From: Actinospineispora acaciae DSM 45401
GTDB taxonomy: Bacteria > Actinomycetota > Actinomycetes > Mycobacteriales > Pseudonocardiaceae
NCBI RefSeq assembly: GCF_000620785.1
Contig: NZ_JIAI01000004.1
Span: forward strand, 248,001-312,000
DNA length: 64,000 nt
Reading direction: 5' to 3'
Shown: positions 34,572 to 43,297 of the stretch, in pieces
Numbering within the stretch: position 1 is the first letter of the stretch
Layout of the letters: the number at the start of each line of letters is the position of its first letter
Notes under the pieces: generated by a model
Database searches by the model: none
The model's input: only the letters and a program-made list of their open reading frames with translations
What the model was told of the DNA's origin: nothing
Position numbers and translations under genes: made by a program

Positions 34572-35849
34572 ATGCTCGCCACGATCGGGTGGGAGTATGT
34601 GCGCGAGCACACACGCCTGGGGGCCTGGATAGAGATGACCGGTCGGGACAGCGTCGACGCGCTGGACGACGAACTGGCGCGCCGATCCGACGAGGAAGGC
34701 CGCATCGGAGCCGCGCTGGTCGAGCTGGACGGCCATCGCGGGCGCGCGCTGCTCAGCGCCGGCGCGCTCGGCGGCGAGACCGCGCGGCGCTGGGCGCTGT
34801 GCGAGCCGGCCTGGGATGCGCTGTGGCAGGACTTCGACCGCTTCCGGACGGTGCTGGCCGAGGCCCGTGAGGTGCGCGCGGCGCGCTCCCGGCCGGGGCA
34901 GCGGGAGGTCGACGAGCTGCGCCGGCTGCTGCGGGGGCGGTCGGTGGAGGTGGCCCGGGTCGCGGTGGCGCTGCCGGACCGGCTGCGCACGCCGGTCGCC
35001 CAGCGCGTGGAGCAGATCTCCCTCGGCGAGCTGTCCGAGCGCATCGACGTGGAGTTCTACCAGGTCAGCACGCTCGTGCTGGACGTCGACCGGATCTACC
35101 AGGCGTTCCTCGACGAGTTCGGGCCGCTGGCCGAGAGGCTGCGGGCGGCCCGCGCGCTGGTCGACGACCTCGGCCTGCCCGCGCGCGACCCGACCGCGCT
35201 GCACGCCGCCAAGCTGACCGAGCGCAGCGACCAGCTCCAGCAGGAGGCCACCGCCGACCCGCTGTCGCTGGACCAGATCACGTCCAGGCCGGTGCACGCC
35301 GACCTCGGCACCCAGGTGGCCAAGCTGGAGGCCCGGCTCGCCGGCCTTGTCCAGGCGCGGGACGGCTGGCCGGACGCGCTGGCCGAGGTGACCGGCCGGC
35401 TGCGCGAGGTGGAGTCGCTGGGCAGGCGCGCCGACCAGGCCAGGGCGCGCGCCGTGGAGCTGATCGAGAACGCCGACATCGCCTCGCCGGCCGACCGGCT
35501 GTCGCCGCTGCGCGCCGAGCTGGCCGGGCTGCCCGAGGTGACCGGCTGGACGGCCCGCGCCGACCGGCTGCAGCGGCTGCGCGCGGCGCTGGACGCGGCC
35601 GCCGACGAGCTGCGGGCGTCCCACGACCTGGCCGCCGGCCTGGTGGAACGGCGAGCCGAGCTGCGCGGCCGCTACGAGGCGTACCGGGCCAAGGCCGTCC
35701 GGCTGGACCGCGCCGAGCACCCCCGGCTGCTGGAGCTGGACCAGCGGCTGCGCCAACTGCTGTGGACCCGCCCGTGCGACCTGGCCGAGGCCACCCGGGC
35801 GCTGGCCGACTACCAGCGGCTGGTCTCCGCGCCGGGGAGCCGGGGGTGA
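34572..35849 (+). CDS. coiled-coil protein of the PknG cluster
   Basis: A cytoplasmic protein of 425 residues if it starts at ATG 34572 (MLATIGWEYVREH). Most of it is alpha-helical with heptad-like Leu/Ala spacing and many charged residues (for example VAKLEARLAGLVQARDGW). No membrane segment or catalytic motif is seen. It is co-translated with pknG (GTGA overlap) and divergent from glnX across 86 bases, so it may link the GlnX complex to the kinase. I do not recognise a family. The frame is open upstream to 34428, but that part overlaps glnX. Confidence 0.75.
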   Translation: MLATIGWEYVREHTRLGAWIEMTGRDSVDALDDELARRSDEEGRIGAALVELDGHRGRALLSAGALGGETARRWALCEPAWDALWQDFDRFRTVLAEAREVRAARSRPGQREVDELRRLLRGRSVEVARVAVALPDRLRTPVAQRVEQISLGELSERIDVEFYQVSTLVLDVDRIYQAFLDEFGPLAERLRAARALVDDLGLPARDPTALHAAKLTERSDQLQQEATADPLSLDQITSRPVHADLGTQVAKLEARLAGLVQARDGWPDALAEVTGRLREVESLGRRADQARARAVELIENADIASPADRLSPLRAELAGLPEVTGWTARADRLQRLRAALDAAADELRASHDLAAGLVERRAELRGRYEAYRAKAVRLDRAEHPRLLELDQRLRQLLWTRPCDLAEATRALADYQRLVSAPGSRG

Positions 35850-38089
35850 CCGCCCCCGACGGCACGCCCTGCGCACGGACCGACTGCACGGGCACGCTGG
35901 AGGACGGCTACTGCGACGAGTGCGGCTACCCACCGGCGCCGCCGCCCGCCACCCGGGCGGCCGGAGACTCCGGACCCGCCACCGTCGCCTCCGGTTCGGG
36001 CTCCACCGGCAGCCGCCCGTCCCGCCGGACCTCGTCGCCGACCACCACCGGCCGGACCCGGTCGCGGCTGGGCGGCGGGCTGGTCGAGGTGCCCCCGGTG
36101 CCGCCGCGCGACCCGGCGGCCGCCGTGCTCGCCGACCCCCGGGTGGAGGAGAACAAGCGCTTCTGCGGCCGCACCGGCTGCGAGAAGCCCGTCGGGCGCA
36201 GCCGCGCCGGCATCCCCGGCCGGGAGGAGGGCTTCTGCCCGCACTGCGGCGCCGCCTACTCGTTCCGCCCGAAGCTGGCGCCCGGCGACCTGGTCGAGGG
36301 CCAGTACGAGGTGCAGGGCTGCCTGGCCCACGGCGGGCTCGGCTGGATCTACCTGGCGCTGGACCGGAAGGTGGAGAACCACCCGGTGGTGCTCAAGGGC
36401 CTGCTCAACTCCGGGGACCCGGACGCGCGCCGCGCCGCCCAGGCCGAGCTGCGGTTCCTCGCCCGCGTCAGCCACCCCAACATCGTGACCGTCCACAACT
36501 TCGCCACCCACCCCGACGAGCGCGGCACGCCGGTCGGCTACATCGTGATGGAGTACGTCGGCGGCGTCTCCCTCAAGCAGCTCCTGGAGCAGCGGCGCCG
36601 CCCCGACGGCGGGTGGGATCCGCTGCCGGCATCCCTGGTGATCGCCTACCTGCTGGAGATGCTGCCCGCGCTGGGCTACCTGCACGAGCAGGGCCTGGTC
36701 TACTGCGACTTCAAGCCGGAGAACGTGATCCAGTACGACCGGCAGCTCAAGCTGATCGACCTGGGCGCGGTGATCAGGACGGACGACCTGAAGAGCCCGG
36801 TGTACGGCACCGTCGGCTACCAGGCCCCGGAGATCGCGTCGGACGGGCCGTCGCCCGCCTCGGACCTGCACACGGTCGGGCGCAGCCTCGCCGTGCTGGC
36901 GCTGGGCATGCCGCCGACCACGGGTGGCCAGCCCACCCCGCTGCCCGACCCGTCCGGGCACCCGGTGCTGTCCGAGCACGAGTCGCTGGACCGGCTGCTG
37001 CGCCGCGCCACCGATCCGGACCCGCTGCGCCGGTTCGGGTCCTCCGACGAGATGTCCGACCAGCTCACCGGCGTGCTGCGGGAGGTGCTCGCCGCCGAGA
37101 CCGGGCAGCCGCACCCGGGTCCGTCCACCCTGTTCGGGCCGATGCGCGGGGTGTTCGCCAGTGGCCTGCTCGGGTCGCCGGACCAACCCGGCCGGCCGGA
37201 CCCCGCGCGGGTGGCCGAGCTGCTGCCGCTGCCGCTGGTGGACACCGGCGACCCGGCGGCCGGCCTGCTCGCCACCGCGGGCGCCGCCGGCCCCGACGAG
37301 GTGCACGCGCTGCTGGCCACCGGGCCACAGACCAGCCTGGAGCTGCGGCTGCGGCTGGTCAGGGCGTACCTGGAGGCCGCCAACCCGGACGCCGCCACGA
37401 AGACCCTGGACGAGCTGGCCGAGGAGCGGCTCGAGGACTGGCGGCTGGACTGGTGGCGGGCGGTCGCGGCGCTGGTCGCCGGCCGGCCCGCCGAGGCGGC
37501 GCGGCGGTTCGACGTCGTGTACAGCACGCTTCCCGGCGAGCCGGCGCCGAAGCTCGCGCTGGCCGCCGCCTCGGAGTGCTCGGACTCCGACCAGGTCGCC
37601 GCGCGCTACTACACGGTGCTCGCCCGCACCGACCCCGGCCTGGTGGACGCCTCCTTCGGGCTGGCCAGGGTGCGGCTGCGCGCCGGCGAGCGGGCGGCGG
37701 CGATCGAGGCGCTGGACGGCGTGCCGAGCGGTTCGAGCGAGTACACCACCGCCCAGCTCTCGGCGGTGCGGGTGCGGCTGCGGGACACCGGCATCGGCGC
37801 CGACGAGCTCTCGGCGGCCGCCGGCCGGCTCGACGGGCTGCCGCTCGACCCGGCGACCGAGCAGGACATCCGGGCGGCGCTGCTGGAGCGGGCGGTGACC
37901 GAGGCGGGCTCCAACGGCGGCACGCCCGCGAACGCGCCGGCGCTGTTCGGCTGCCGCTGGCGGGAACGGGACCTGCGGTTCGCGCTGGAGCGGTGCCTGC
38001 GGGCCGGCGCCCGGCTGACCCCGGACCGGACGCGGCGGGTCGCCATGGTGGACCGGGCGAACGCGGTTCATCCGCGCACCTGGACGTAG
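35846..38089 (+). CDS. pknG: serine/threonine protein kinase PknG
   Basis: A 747-residue soluble kinase with PknG layout and length (750 in M. tuberculosis). An N-terminal zinc ribbon (Cys14, Cys23, Cys26) precedes a disordered Ser/Thr-rich stretch, then a rubredoxin-like domain with CGRTGC and CPHCG (about 106-134). The kinase domain spans about 150-410: ATP-binding Lys near 184 (VVLKGLL), catalytic loop YCDFKPENV near 287 (non-RD kinase) and DLGAV in place of DFG. TPR helices follow to the C-terminus. PknG phosphorylates GarA/OdhI-type FHA proteins to control 2-oxoglutarate metabolism. The extra first zinc ribbon is unusual. Phosphatase, vWA and FHA genes follow. Confidence 0.95.
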   Translation: MTAPDGTPCARTDCTGTLEDGYCDECGYPPAPPPATRAAGDSGPATVASGSGSTGSRPSRRTSSPTTTGRTRSRLGGGLVEVPPVPPRDPAAAVLADPRVEENKRFCGRTGCEKPVGRSRAGIPGREEGFCPHCGAAYSFRPKLAPGDLVEGQYEVQGCLAHGGLGWIYLALDRKVENHPVVLKGLLNSGDPDARRAAQAELRFLARVSHPNIVTVHNFATHPDERGTPVGYIVMEYVGGVSLKQLLEQRRRPDGGWDPLPASLVIAYLLEMLPALGYLHEQGLVYCDFKPENVIQYDRQLKLIDLGAVIRTDDLKSPVYGTVGYQAPEIASDGPSPASDLHTVGRSLAVLALGMPPTTGGQPTPLPDPSGHPVLSEHESLDRLLRRATDPDPLRRFGSSDEMSDQLTGVLREVLAAETGQPHPGPSTLFGPMRGVFASGLLGSPDQPGRPDPARVAELLPLPLVDTGDPAAGLLATAGAAGPDEVHALLATGPQTSLELRLRLVRAYLEAANPDAATKTLDELAEERLEDWRLDWWRAVAALVAGRPAEAARRFDVVYSTLPGEPAPKLALAAASECSDSDQVAARYYTVLARTDPGLVDASFGLARVRLRAGERAAAIEALDGVPSGSSEYTTAQLSAVRVRLRDTGIGADELSAAAGRLDGLPLDPATEQDIRAALLERAVTEAGSNGGTPANAPALFGCRWRERDLRFALERCLRAGARLTPDRTRRVAMVDRANAVHPRTWT

Positions 38090-38096
38090 CGACGCC

Positions 38097-39134
38097 GTGA
38101 CCCAGGCCACCACGACGTGTGGGCAGTGTGCGGGACCGGTGCTGGTCGGCGACCGGTTCTGCGAGGGCTGCGGCGCCGACCTGCGGGTGCGGCGCTCCGG
38201 CAGCACCTCGTCCGAGCCGGAGCAGCGCTGCCACGGCTGCGGGCACGTCCCCGGCCCGGACAGTGACGACGAGGGTTTCTGCCCGGACTGCGGGCTGCGC
38301 TACCGGGGCGGCAGCGACCGGGTCGAGATCGACCTGGACGTGCTGGCCGGGGTGAGCGATCGCGGGCACAGCCACCCGCACAACGAGGACGCCATCGCGC
38401 TCGGCTGCTACGCCGACGCCGGCACCGATCCCCGCATCGCGGCGGTGGTCTGTGACGGGGTGTCCTCCAGCCGCGCCCCCGAGCGCGCGTCGCAGGCCGC
38501 CGCCGAGGCCGCGCTGGACGTGCTGCTCGACAACTCCGAGACGGCGGCGGGCTCGGCCGAGCAGCGGGTCCGGGCGGCGGTGGCGGCCGGGGCACGGGCG
38601 GTCACGGCCGCCACACCCGATGCCCGCCCGGACGACGCGTCGTGCACCATCGTCGCGGCGGTGGTCGACCCGAGCGACCCCGCCCGCCCGGAGATCGCGG
38701 TGGCCTGGATCGGGGACAGCAGGGCCTACTGGCTGGCCGCGCCCGACGCGCCCGAGCCGTCCCGGCGGCTGACCACCGATCACTCCTGGGCCGCCCAGGT
38801 CGCCGACTCCACCGGCGAGGAGCCGCCCGAGGCGCCGTCGGGCCCGTTCGCGCACGTGCTCACCCGGTGGGTCGGCCCGGACGGCGCCGACGAACCGGAC
38901 GTCACACTGCTGCGCCCGGCCGGCCCGGGCATCCTCCTGCTGTGCAGTGACGGGTTGTGGAACTACCTGCCGTCCGCCACCGACCTCGCCTCGGCGGCCC
39001 TCGCCGTCACCGGGTCCGAGCCAGGGCTCGCGCTGCGCCAGGCTCTGGCGTTGACGACCCTTGCGCTGGACGCCGGCGGCCACGACAACGTCACCGTCGC
39101 CGTCATCCCGATCACCCCGAGGAGCTCGACATGA
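38097..39134 (+). CDS. PP2C-type protein phosphatase with N-terminal zinc ribbons
   Basis: A 345-residue protein, GTG start 38097. Two zinc ribbons (CGQCAG...CEGCG and CHGCG...CPDCG, residues 8-65) precede a PP2C domain. That domain carries the metal-binding motifs DRGHSHPHNEDA (first Asp region), VVCDGVSSS, AWIGDSRAYWL, CSDGLWNYL and GGHDNVTVAV. It should dephosphorylate Ser/Thr targets of the adjacent PknG. It overlaps the vWA gene by 4 bases. The zinc-ribbon architecture is shared by kinase, phosphatase and FHA protein in this cluster, which suggests a common complex. Confidence 0.92.
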   Translation: MTQATTTCGQCAGPVLVGDRFCEGCGADLRVRRSGSTSSEPEQRCHGCGHVPGPDSDDEGFCPDCGLRYRGGSDRVEIDLDVLAGVSDRGHSHPHNEDAIALGCYADAGTDPRIAAVVCDGVSSSRAPERASQAAAEAALDVLLDNSETAAGSAEQRVRAAVAAGARAVTAATPDARPDDASCTIVAAVVDPSDPARPEIAVAWIGDSRAYWLAAPDAPEPSRRLTTDHSWAAQVADSTGEEPPEAPSGPFAHVLTRWVGPDGADEPDVTLLRPAGPGILLLCSDGLWNYLPSATDLASAALAVTGSEPGLALRQALALTTLALDAGGHDNVTVAVIPITPRSST

Positions 39135-40408
39135 CAGAGGCACCGTCGTTCGCCGTCGAGGTCGACCTCAACCCCTACCTCGCCGCCGACGCCACCGACG
39201 TGGACGCCATCGTCACCATCACCGCCGAGGGCGGAGCCCGGCCGGGCACCGACTGCCTGGAAATACTGATCATCGACTGCTCCACGTCCATGACCGGCAG
39301 CAGGATCGCCGCCGCCCGGCACGCCACCTCGGTGGCGATCGGCGAGCTGCGCGACGGGGTGTCGTTCGCCGTCATCGCCGGCAACCAGGACGCCGAGCAG
39401 GTCTTCCCGCCCGGTGGTGGCACCGCCGTGGCCACCGAGGCGACCCGCACCGAGGCCTCGGCCGCCGTACAGGGCCTCACACCGTCCGGCGGCACGGCCA
39501 TCGGCCGCTGGCTGACCATGGCCGGCACGATCGCGGACGCGCATCCGGACGCGATCAGGCACGCCATCCTGCTCACCGACGGCAAGAACGAGCACGAGAC
39601 CGAGGCAGAGCTGCGGGCTGCCCTCGCCCGCGTGGAGGGACGGTTCGCCTGCGACTGCCGAGGCGTGGGCACCGACTGGCGGGTCGACGAGCTGCGCACC
39701 ATCGCCTCGGCGCTGCTGGGCAGCGTGGACATCGTGGCCGACCCCGACGACCTGGCCGCCGACTTCGGCGCGGTCATGAACGCCGCGATGGGCAAGGCGG
39801 TGGCCGACATCGCGCTGCGGCTCTGGACGCCCCGGGACGCGACGGTCCGGTTCGTCAAGCAGGTGGCCCCCACCGTCGAGGACCTCACCGCCCGGCGCCA
39901 CCGGCTCGACCCGCTGCGCGGCCAGTACCCGCTCGGCTCCTGGGGTGCGGAGTCCCGGGACTACCACCTGGGCATCCGGGTCGAGCCGGGCGCGGTCCGC
40001 GACGAGAAGCTCGCCGCCCGCGTCCAGGTCGTCCAGGCCGACTCCGACGAGGTCCTGGCCACCGGGAAAGCGGTGGTGACCTGGACGAACGACTCCGCCC
40101 TCTCCACCCGCATCAACCGCGCGGTGGCCAGCTACACCGGCCAGGCCGAGCTGGCCGACGCGATCCAGCAGGGCCTGGCCGCCCGCAAGGACGGCGACGA
40201 GCGCACCGCGACCGCGCGGCTCGGGCGGGCCGTCGCGCTGGCCGAGCAGTCCGGCAACACCGACACCGCCCGGCTGCTGGGCCGCGTCGTCGAGGTCGTG
40301 GACGCCCCGACGGGCACCGTGCGGCTGCGCAAGACCGTCAGCGCGGAGGACGAGATGACCCTGGACACCCGTTCCACCAAGACCGTCCGCGTGCGGCCGA
40401 AGGCGTGA
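39131..40408 (+). CDS. von Willebrand A domain protein (TerY-like)
   Basis: A 425-residue cytoplasmic protein with a vWA domain. The MIDAS motif is complete: Asp49-x-Ser51-x-Ser53 (DCSTSM), a Thr in SGGTAIG near 121 and Asp in LLTDGKN near 148. The C-terminal half is beta-rich, then helical (AVALAEQSGNTDTARLL). With a kinase and a PP2C phosphatase it forms the gene triad described in tellurium-resistance-linked signalling (TerY-P). Metal-dependent binding of a partner is expected. No ter genes are seen here. Confidence 0.9.
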   Translation: MTEAPSFAVEVDLNPYLAADATDVDAIVTITAEGGARPGTDCLEILIIDCSTSMTGSRIAAARHATSVAIGELRDGVSFAVIAGNQDAEQVFPPGGGTAVATEATRTEASAAVQGLTPSGGTAIGRWLTMAGTIADAHPDAIRHAILLTDGKNEHETEAELRAALARVEGRFACDCRGVGTDWRVDELRTIASALLGSVDIVADPDDLAADFGAVMNAAMGKAVADIALRLWTPRDATVRFVKQVAPTVEDLTARRHRLDPLRGQYPLGSWGAESRDYHLGIRVEPGAVRDEKLAARVQVVQADSDEVLATGKAVVTWTNDSALSTRINRAVASYTGQAELADAIQQGLAARKDGDERTATARLGRAVALAEQSGNTDTARLLGRVVEVVDAPTGTVRLRKTVSAEDEMTLDTRSTKTVRVRPKA

Positions 40409-40410
40409 CG

Positions 40411-41049
40411 ATGACCGTCAGCTGCGACGCCGGGCACCCGTCCGAGAGCGAGGACTACTGCGACGTCTGCGGGCGCCCGATCCAGGCCTCCCCCGCCGTG
40501 CCCGCCGCCCCGGAGCCCGCCGCCGAGCCCGCCGCGAACTGCGCACACTGCGGCGCCCCCCGCGACGGGCGGTTCTGCGAGGCGTGCGGGCACGACGCCA
40601 CCGCCCCGGTCCCGCCGCCCGAGCCGGTTGACGACGGTGGGCCGTACTTCGCCGTCGTCCGCGCCGACAGGTCCTGGTACGAACACGTCAAGAGCCGCAA
40701 CGGCCCGGACGTGGACACCGTCGCGTTCCCCGAGTACTGCCCCGACCGCCGCTTCGCCCTGACCGGCCAGCGGCTGGCCATCGGCCGGCGCAGCCGGACC
40801 CGGGGCACCGCCCCCGACATCGACCTCTCCGGCCCGCCGACGGACCCGGGCGTGTCCGCGCAACAGGCCCTCCTGATCGCCCGCCCCGACGGCGGCTGGG
40901 ACATCGTGGACCTCGACTCCACCAACGGCACCGCCGTGGGCGACTCCCCCGAACCGATCCCTCCCGGCGTCCGCGTCCCCCTCTCCGACGGCGACCGCAT
41001 CCGCCTAGGCGCCTGGACCACGATCACCATCACCACGTCACCGGGCTAG
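40411..41049 (+). CDS. FHA domain protein with zinc ribbons
   Basis: A 212-residue protein. Two Cys clusters (CDVCG near 17-21, and CAHCG/CEACG near 45-63) form zinc ribbons, then an FHA domain covers about 115-205 (LAIGRRSR, DSTNGTAVGD, LSDGDRIRLGAWT). FHA domains bind phosphothreonine. Here the usual S-x-x-H after the first Arg region reads SAQQ, so part of the phosphate pocket is altered. It starts 2 bases after the vWA stop. It may be a PknG substrate or adaptor in the way GarA is, although no ETTS-type GarA motif is seen at its N-terminus. Confidence 0.88.
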   Translation: MTVSCDAGHPSESEDYCDVCGRPIQASPAVPAAPEPAAEPAANCAHCGAPRDGRFCEACGHDATAPVPPPEPVDDGGPYFAVVRADRSWYEHVKSRNGPDVDTVAFPEYCPDRRFALTGQRLAIGRRSRTRGTAPDIDLSGPPTDPGVSAQQALLIARPDGGWDIVDLDSTNGTAVGDSPEPIPPGVRVPLSDGDRIRLGAWTTITITTSPG

Positions 41050-41093
41050 CTGAGTGGGGTCGGTGATCGTTCGTACGGCGCCGATGTCCGGAT

Positions 41094-42758
41094 CTACGGA
41101 TAGTCGGGCCAGGCGGTGCTGATCTCGTCGTCGGTGAGTGGGTGTAGTCCGGCGGTTGCCCGGTACTCGTTGACCCGTTGCGGGTCTTCGAGTGGCGCGA
41201 GTCCGTCCTTGCCGTTGAGGCAGAGGAACTGGGTGCCGTGGTGTTGGGGAAGGTGTTGGTGAATGGCGACGCGGTCCTGTAGGTAGGCGAGATTTCCGCG
41301 TTCGGCGTCGCCGGCTTCGACGGCGGCCCGGAGCAGTGCCAGCCACTGGCGCTGGAGCTCGGGTTTCGCGTCGGCGTGTTGCGCGAGTAGCCAGGCCGCG
41401 CGTGCCCCGGCTTGTCCGGCGAGCCGGATGCCTGGCCAGCCGTTCTCGGTGATCACGGTTTCCAGCCAGGCCGTGTTGTCGCGGTCGACTTCGCGTAGCC
41501 GCTTGATCTCGGCGTCGGTGGCCTCGCGGCCTTCCAGCGCGAACGAACGTGCTTGCTGATCGACCTCCTGTCGCCGGAGCAGTTCGTCGGTGAGGTCCGG
41601 TCGTGTAGCGACGACGTTGGTGAACGCGACGGTGTGGTCGGGTTGGTCGAGCCAGTAGCGGTGCACGCCGTCGCCGGTGACGGTGAGCCCGTAGCGGCCA
41701 CGCCCGGGTCGGTCGAGGCGACGCCATTCGGTCACCGCGTACTCAACCGTCGGCCAGAGATGTCGCGGGCCGCCTTGGGTCACGGTCCGGTCCACGACCT
41801 CGACCCAGCAGCCGCCCTCGGCGTGCATCCACCAGGTGTCGGCGCCGTCGCGCCGGCCGCGTGAGGGTGGGCTGAGGGTGGGTTCGAGAATGCCGAGCAG
41901 GACCCGCAGACCGGGCTCGGCGAGTACTTCGGGGTCAAGGTCTGTGGTGGTGGTCTCGGCGGTGTCGAGGTCGGCGACGAACTCGAACCGGTGTGCGTCC
42001 CGGAGCGGGTTGTCCGGGTCGGGCCGAAGCCACATGAAGTGGCCGGCCTGGTCGAGCAGCCTGCCGGTAACCGTGCCGGGGTCGGTGTTGTCCAGCACAG
42101 CGAGGCTGCTGGACATCTCGCCGCGCAGGTCGGCGACGATTCGCCCGCCCGGGGCGAGCTGCGCGATCCACGCGGCCGGAATCTCGGGTACCGCGCAGGT
42201 GGCGATGATCCGATCGTAAGGCGCCTGGTCGGGCACACCGGCCGCGCCGTCACCCACCGCGAGAGTAGGTCGATAGCCGAGCGCGCCCAGTCGCTCGGCG
42301 GCGTCGGCGGCCAGCTCGGGGTGAAGCTCGATGCTGGCGACCTGGCGGTCGACGAGGCGATGGCACAGCAACGCGGCGTTGTAGCCGGTGGCGGTGCCGA
42401 TCTCCAGCACCCGTGACCGGTCGGTGACGTTCAACATCTCCAGCATGCGCACCATCAGGCTGGGCATGGTTGACGAGCTGGTCGGCCACGCCCGGTCAGC
42501 TCCCGGCACGGCGGCCCGCTGGACAACCAGGCTGTCGTCGCTGTAGACCGCGCCCAACCACTCCCCGGCGTCGGCCGGGTCGGCGCCGTCGACGACCGAA
42601 CCATCATCACGGAAGAACCTCGGCACGAACAGGTGCCGAGGAGTCTGCTCAACCGCCGCCCGCCACCCGGGGTCGGTGAGCGCACCGGCATCAGCAAGTT
42701 CCGAGGCGAGGGCCTTCGCCCGCCGGGGCCAGTCAGGAACACCGAGCGGCTCACTCAC
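41094..42758 (-). CDS. PIMT-like methyltransferase fused to a DUF6624-type domain
   Basis: A 554-residue protein, GTG start 42758 overlapping the ATP-grasp remnant stop (GTGA). Residues 10-390 resemble protein-L-isoaspartate methyltransferases of graspetide loci: SAM motif VLEIGTATGYNAALL (117-131), then IATCAVPEIPAAW and LAPGGRIVADL. Residues 405-554 match the DUF6624 pattern (NGWPGIRLAGQAGARAAW, QHAD, LAYLQDRVA, GTQF). In graspetides such methyltransferases turn Asp into aspartimide. Here the partner ATP-grasp gene is truncated and no precursor peptide is seen, so the enzyme is stranded or works with a partner elsewhere. Confidence 0.85.
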   Translation of the reverse strand: MSEPLGVPDWPRRAKALASELADAGALTDPGWRAAVEQTPRHLFVPRFFRDDGSVVDGADPADAGEWLGAVYSDDSLVVQRAAVPGADRAWPTSSSTMPSLMVRMLEMLNVTDRSRVLEIGTATGYNAALLCHRLVDRQVASIELHPELAADAAERLGALGYRPTLAVGDGAAGVPDQAPYDRIIATCAVPEIPAAWIAQLAPGGRIVADLRGEMSSSLAVLDNTDPGTVTGRLLDQAGHFMWLRPDPDNPLRDAHRFEFVADLDTAETTTTDLDPEVLAEPGLRVLLGILEPTLSPPSRGRRDGADTWWMHAEGGCWVEVVDRTVTQGGPRHLWPTVEYAVTEWRRLDRPGRGRYGLTVTGDGVHRYWLDQPDHTVAFTNVVATRPDLTDELLRRQEVDQQARSFALEGREATDAEIKRLREVDRDNTAWLETVITENGWPGIRLAGQAGARAAWLLAQHADAKPELQRQWLALLRAAVEAGDAERGNLAYLQDRVAIHQHLPQHHGTQFLCLNGKDGLAPLEDPQRVNEYRATAGLHPLTDDEISTAWPDYP

Positions 42759-43051
42759 GTAGGTTCTCCAGTCAGTAGATCGGCCAGCGCGCCGGGAATG
42801 GGCAGCTTCGCCATGTGATGCAGCCACAACCACTGACCGGAGGGGTTGCACTCCAACATGACCCATTCCCCGCTCGGCCTGATCACGAAGTCGAACGCGC
42901 CGTAGTGCAGCCGAAACGCGCGCAGGTAGTCGAGCATCCCGGTCCGCACCTCGGCGGGCACCTCGATCGGTGAGTAGCGCAGCGCATCGTAGTCCGCGCG
43001 CCAGTCGATACGGGCGCGCGGCGAGTCGGCGTCGATCGCCACCGCGAGCAC
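42755..43051 (-). pseudogene. ATP-grasp peptide maturase (graspetide synthetase), C-terminal remnant
   Basis: About 98 residues remain, matching only the C-terminal third of TgmB-type ATP-grasp enzymes: ARIDWRADYDALRY, then FGAFDFV-like YGAFDFVIRPSGEW and the metal-binding ECNPSGQWLWL. The family has about 320 residues. Upstream of 43051 the frame continues to a TGA at 43124-43126 with no ATP-grasp similarity before LAVAID. The remnant still overlaps the methyltransferase start as GTGA, the normal gene order of the intact locus. Confidence 0.8.
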
Positions 43052-43123
43052 CTCGATTGCCGGAACCCATCGTTTCGTTACTTTTCCAATACGCGTTTCA
43101 CTTGGTGACGATTCAGATTCGAC

Positions 43124-43297
43124 TCACCTGGTTGGCCTAGTTGGGTGGAACCGCCCCGGAGCACATGGGCATTGGCCGATGCGCTCCGCGATCGAGCAGC
43201 GGTGATCCCGCGTCGGGCAACGGGCTTCGACGAGGAGCCTGGCGAAACCGGCACCGCGCGACACGATGAACCTGACGTAGCTGGTCTCGTCAGCCAT
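43124..43297 (-). CDS. small hypothetical ORF, 57 residues
   Basis: ATG 43297 starts MADETSYVRFIVSRG; the product ends Arg-rich with several Cys (RCPTRDHRCSIAER). It overlaps the end of the gene at 43290 by 8 bases and lies upstream of the ATP-grasp remnant, in the same frame but separated by its own TGA. I do not recognise it. It does not look like a known graspetide precursor (no Thr/Glu-rich core). It could be a real small gene or chance. Confidence 0.4.
   Translation of the reverse strand: MADETSYVRFIVSRGAGFARLLVEARCPTRDHRCSIAERIGQCPCAPGRFHPTRPTR

Noticed and set aside
43051..43297. A second selenocysteine read-through at the TGA 43124-43126 joining the 57-residue ORF to the ATP-grasp remnant
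   Set aside because: The sequence upstream of the TGA has no ATP-grasp similarity, the remnant similarity starts about 75 bases later, no Cys-pair motif surrounds the TGA and no SECIS-like stem follows it.
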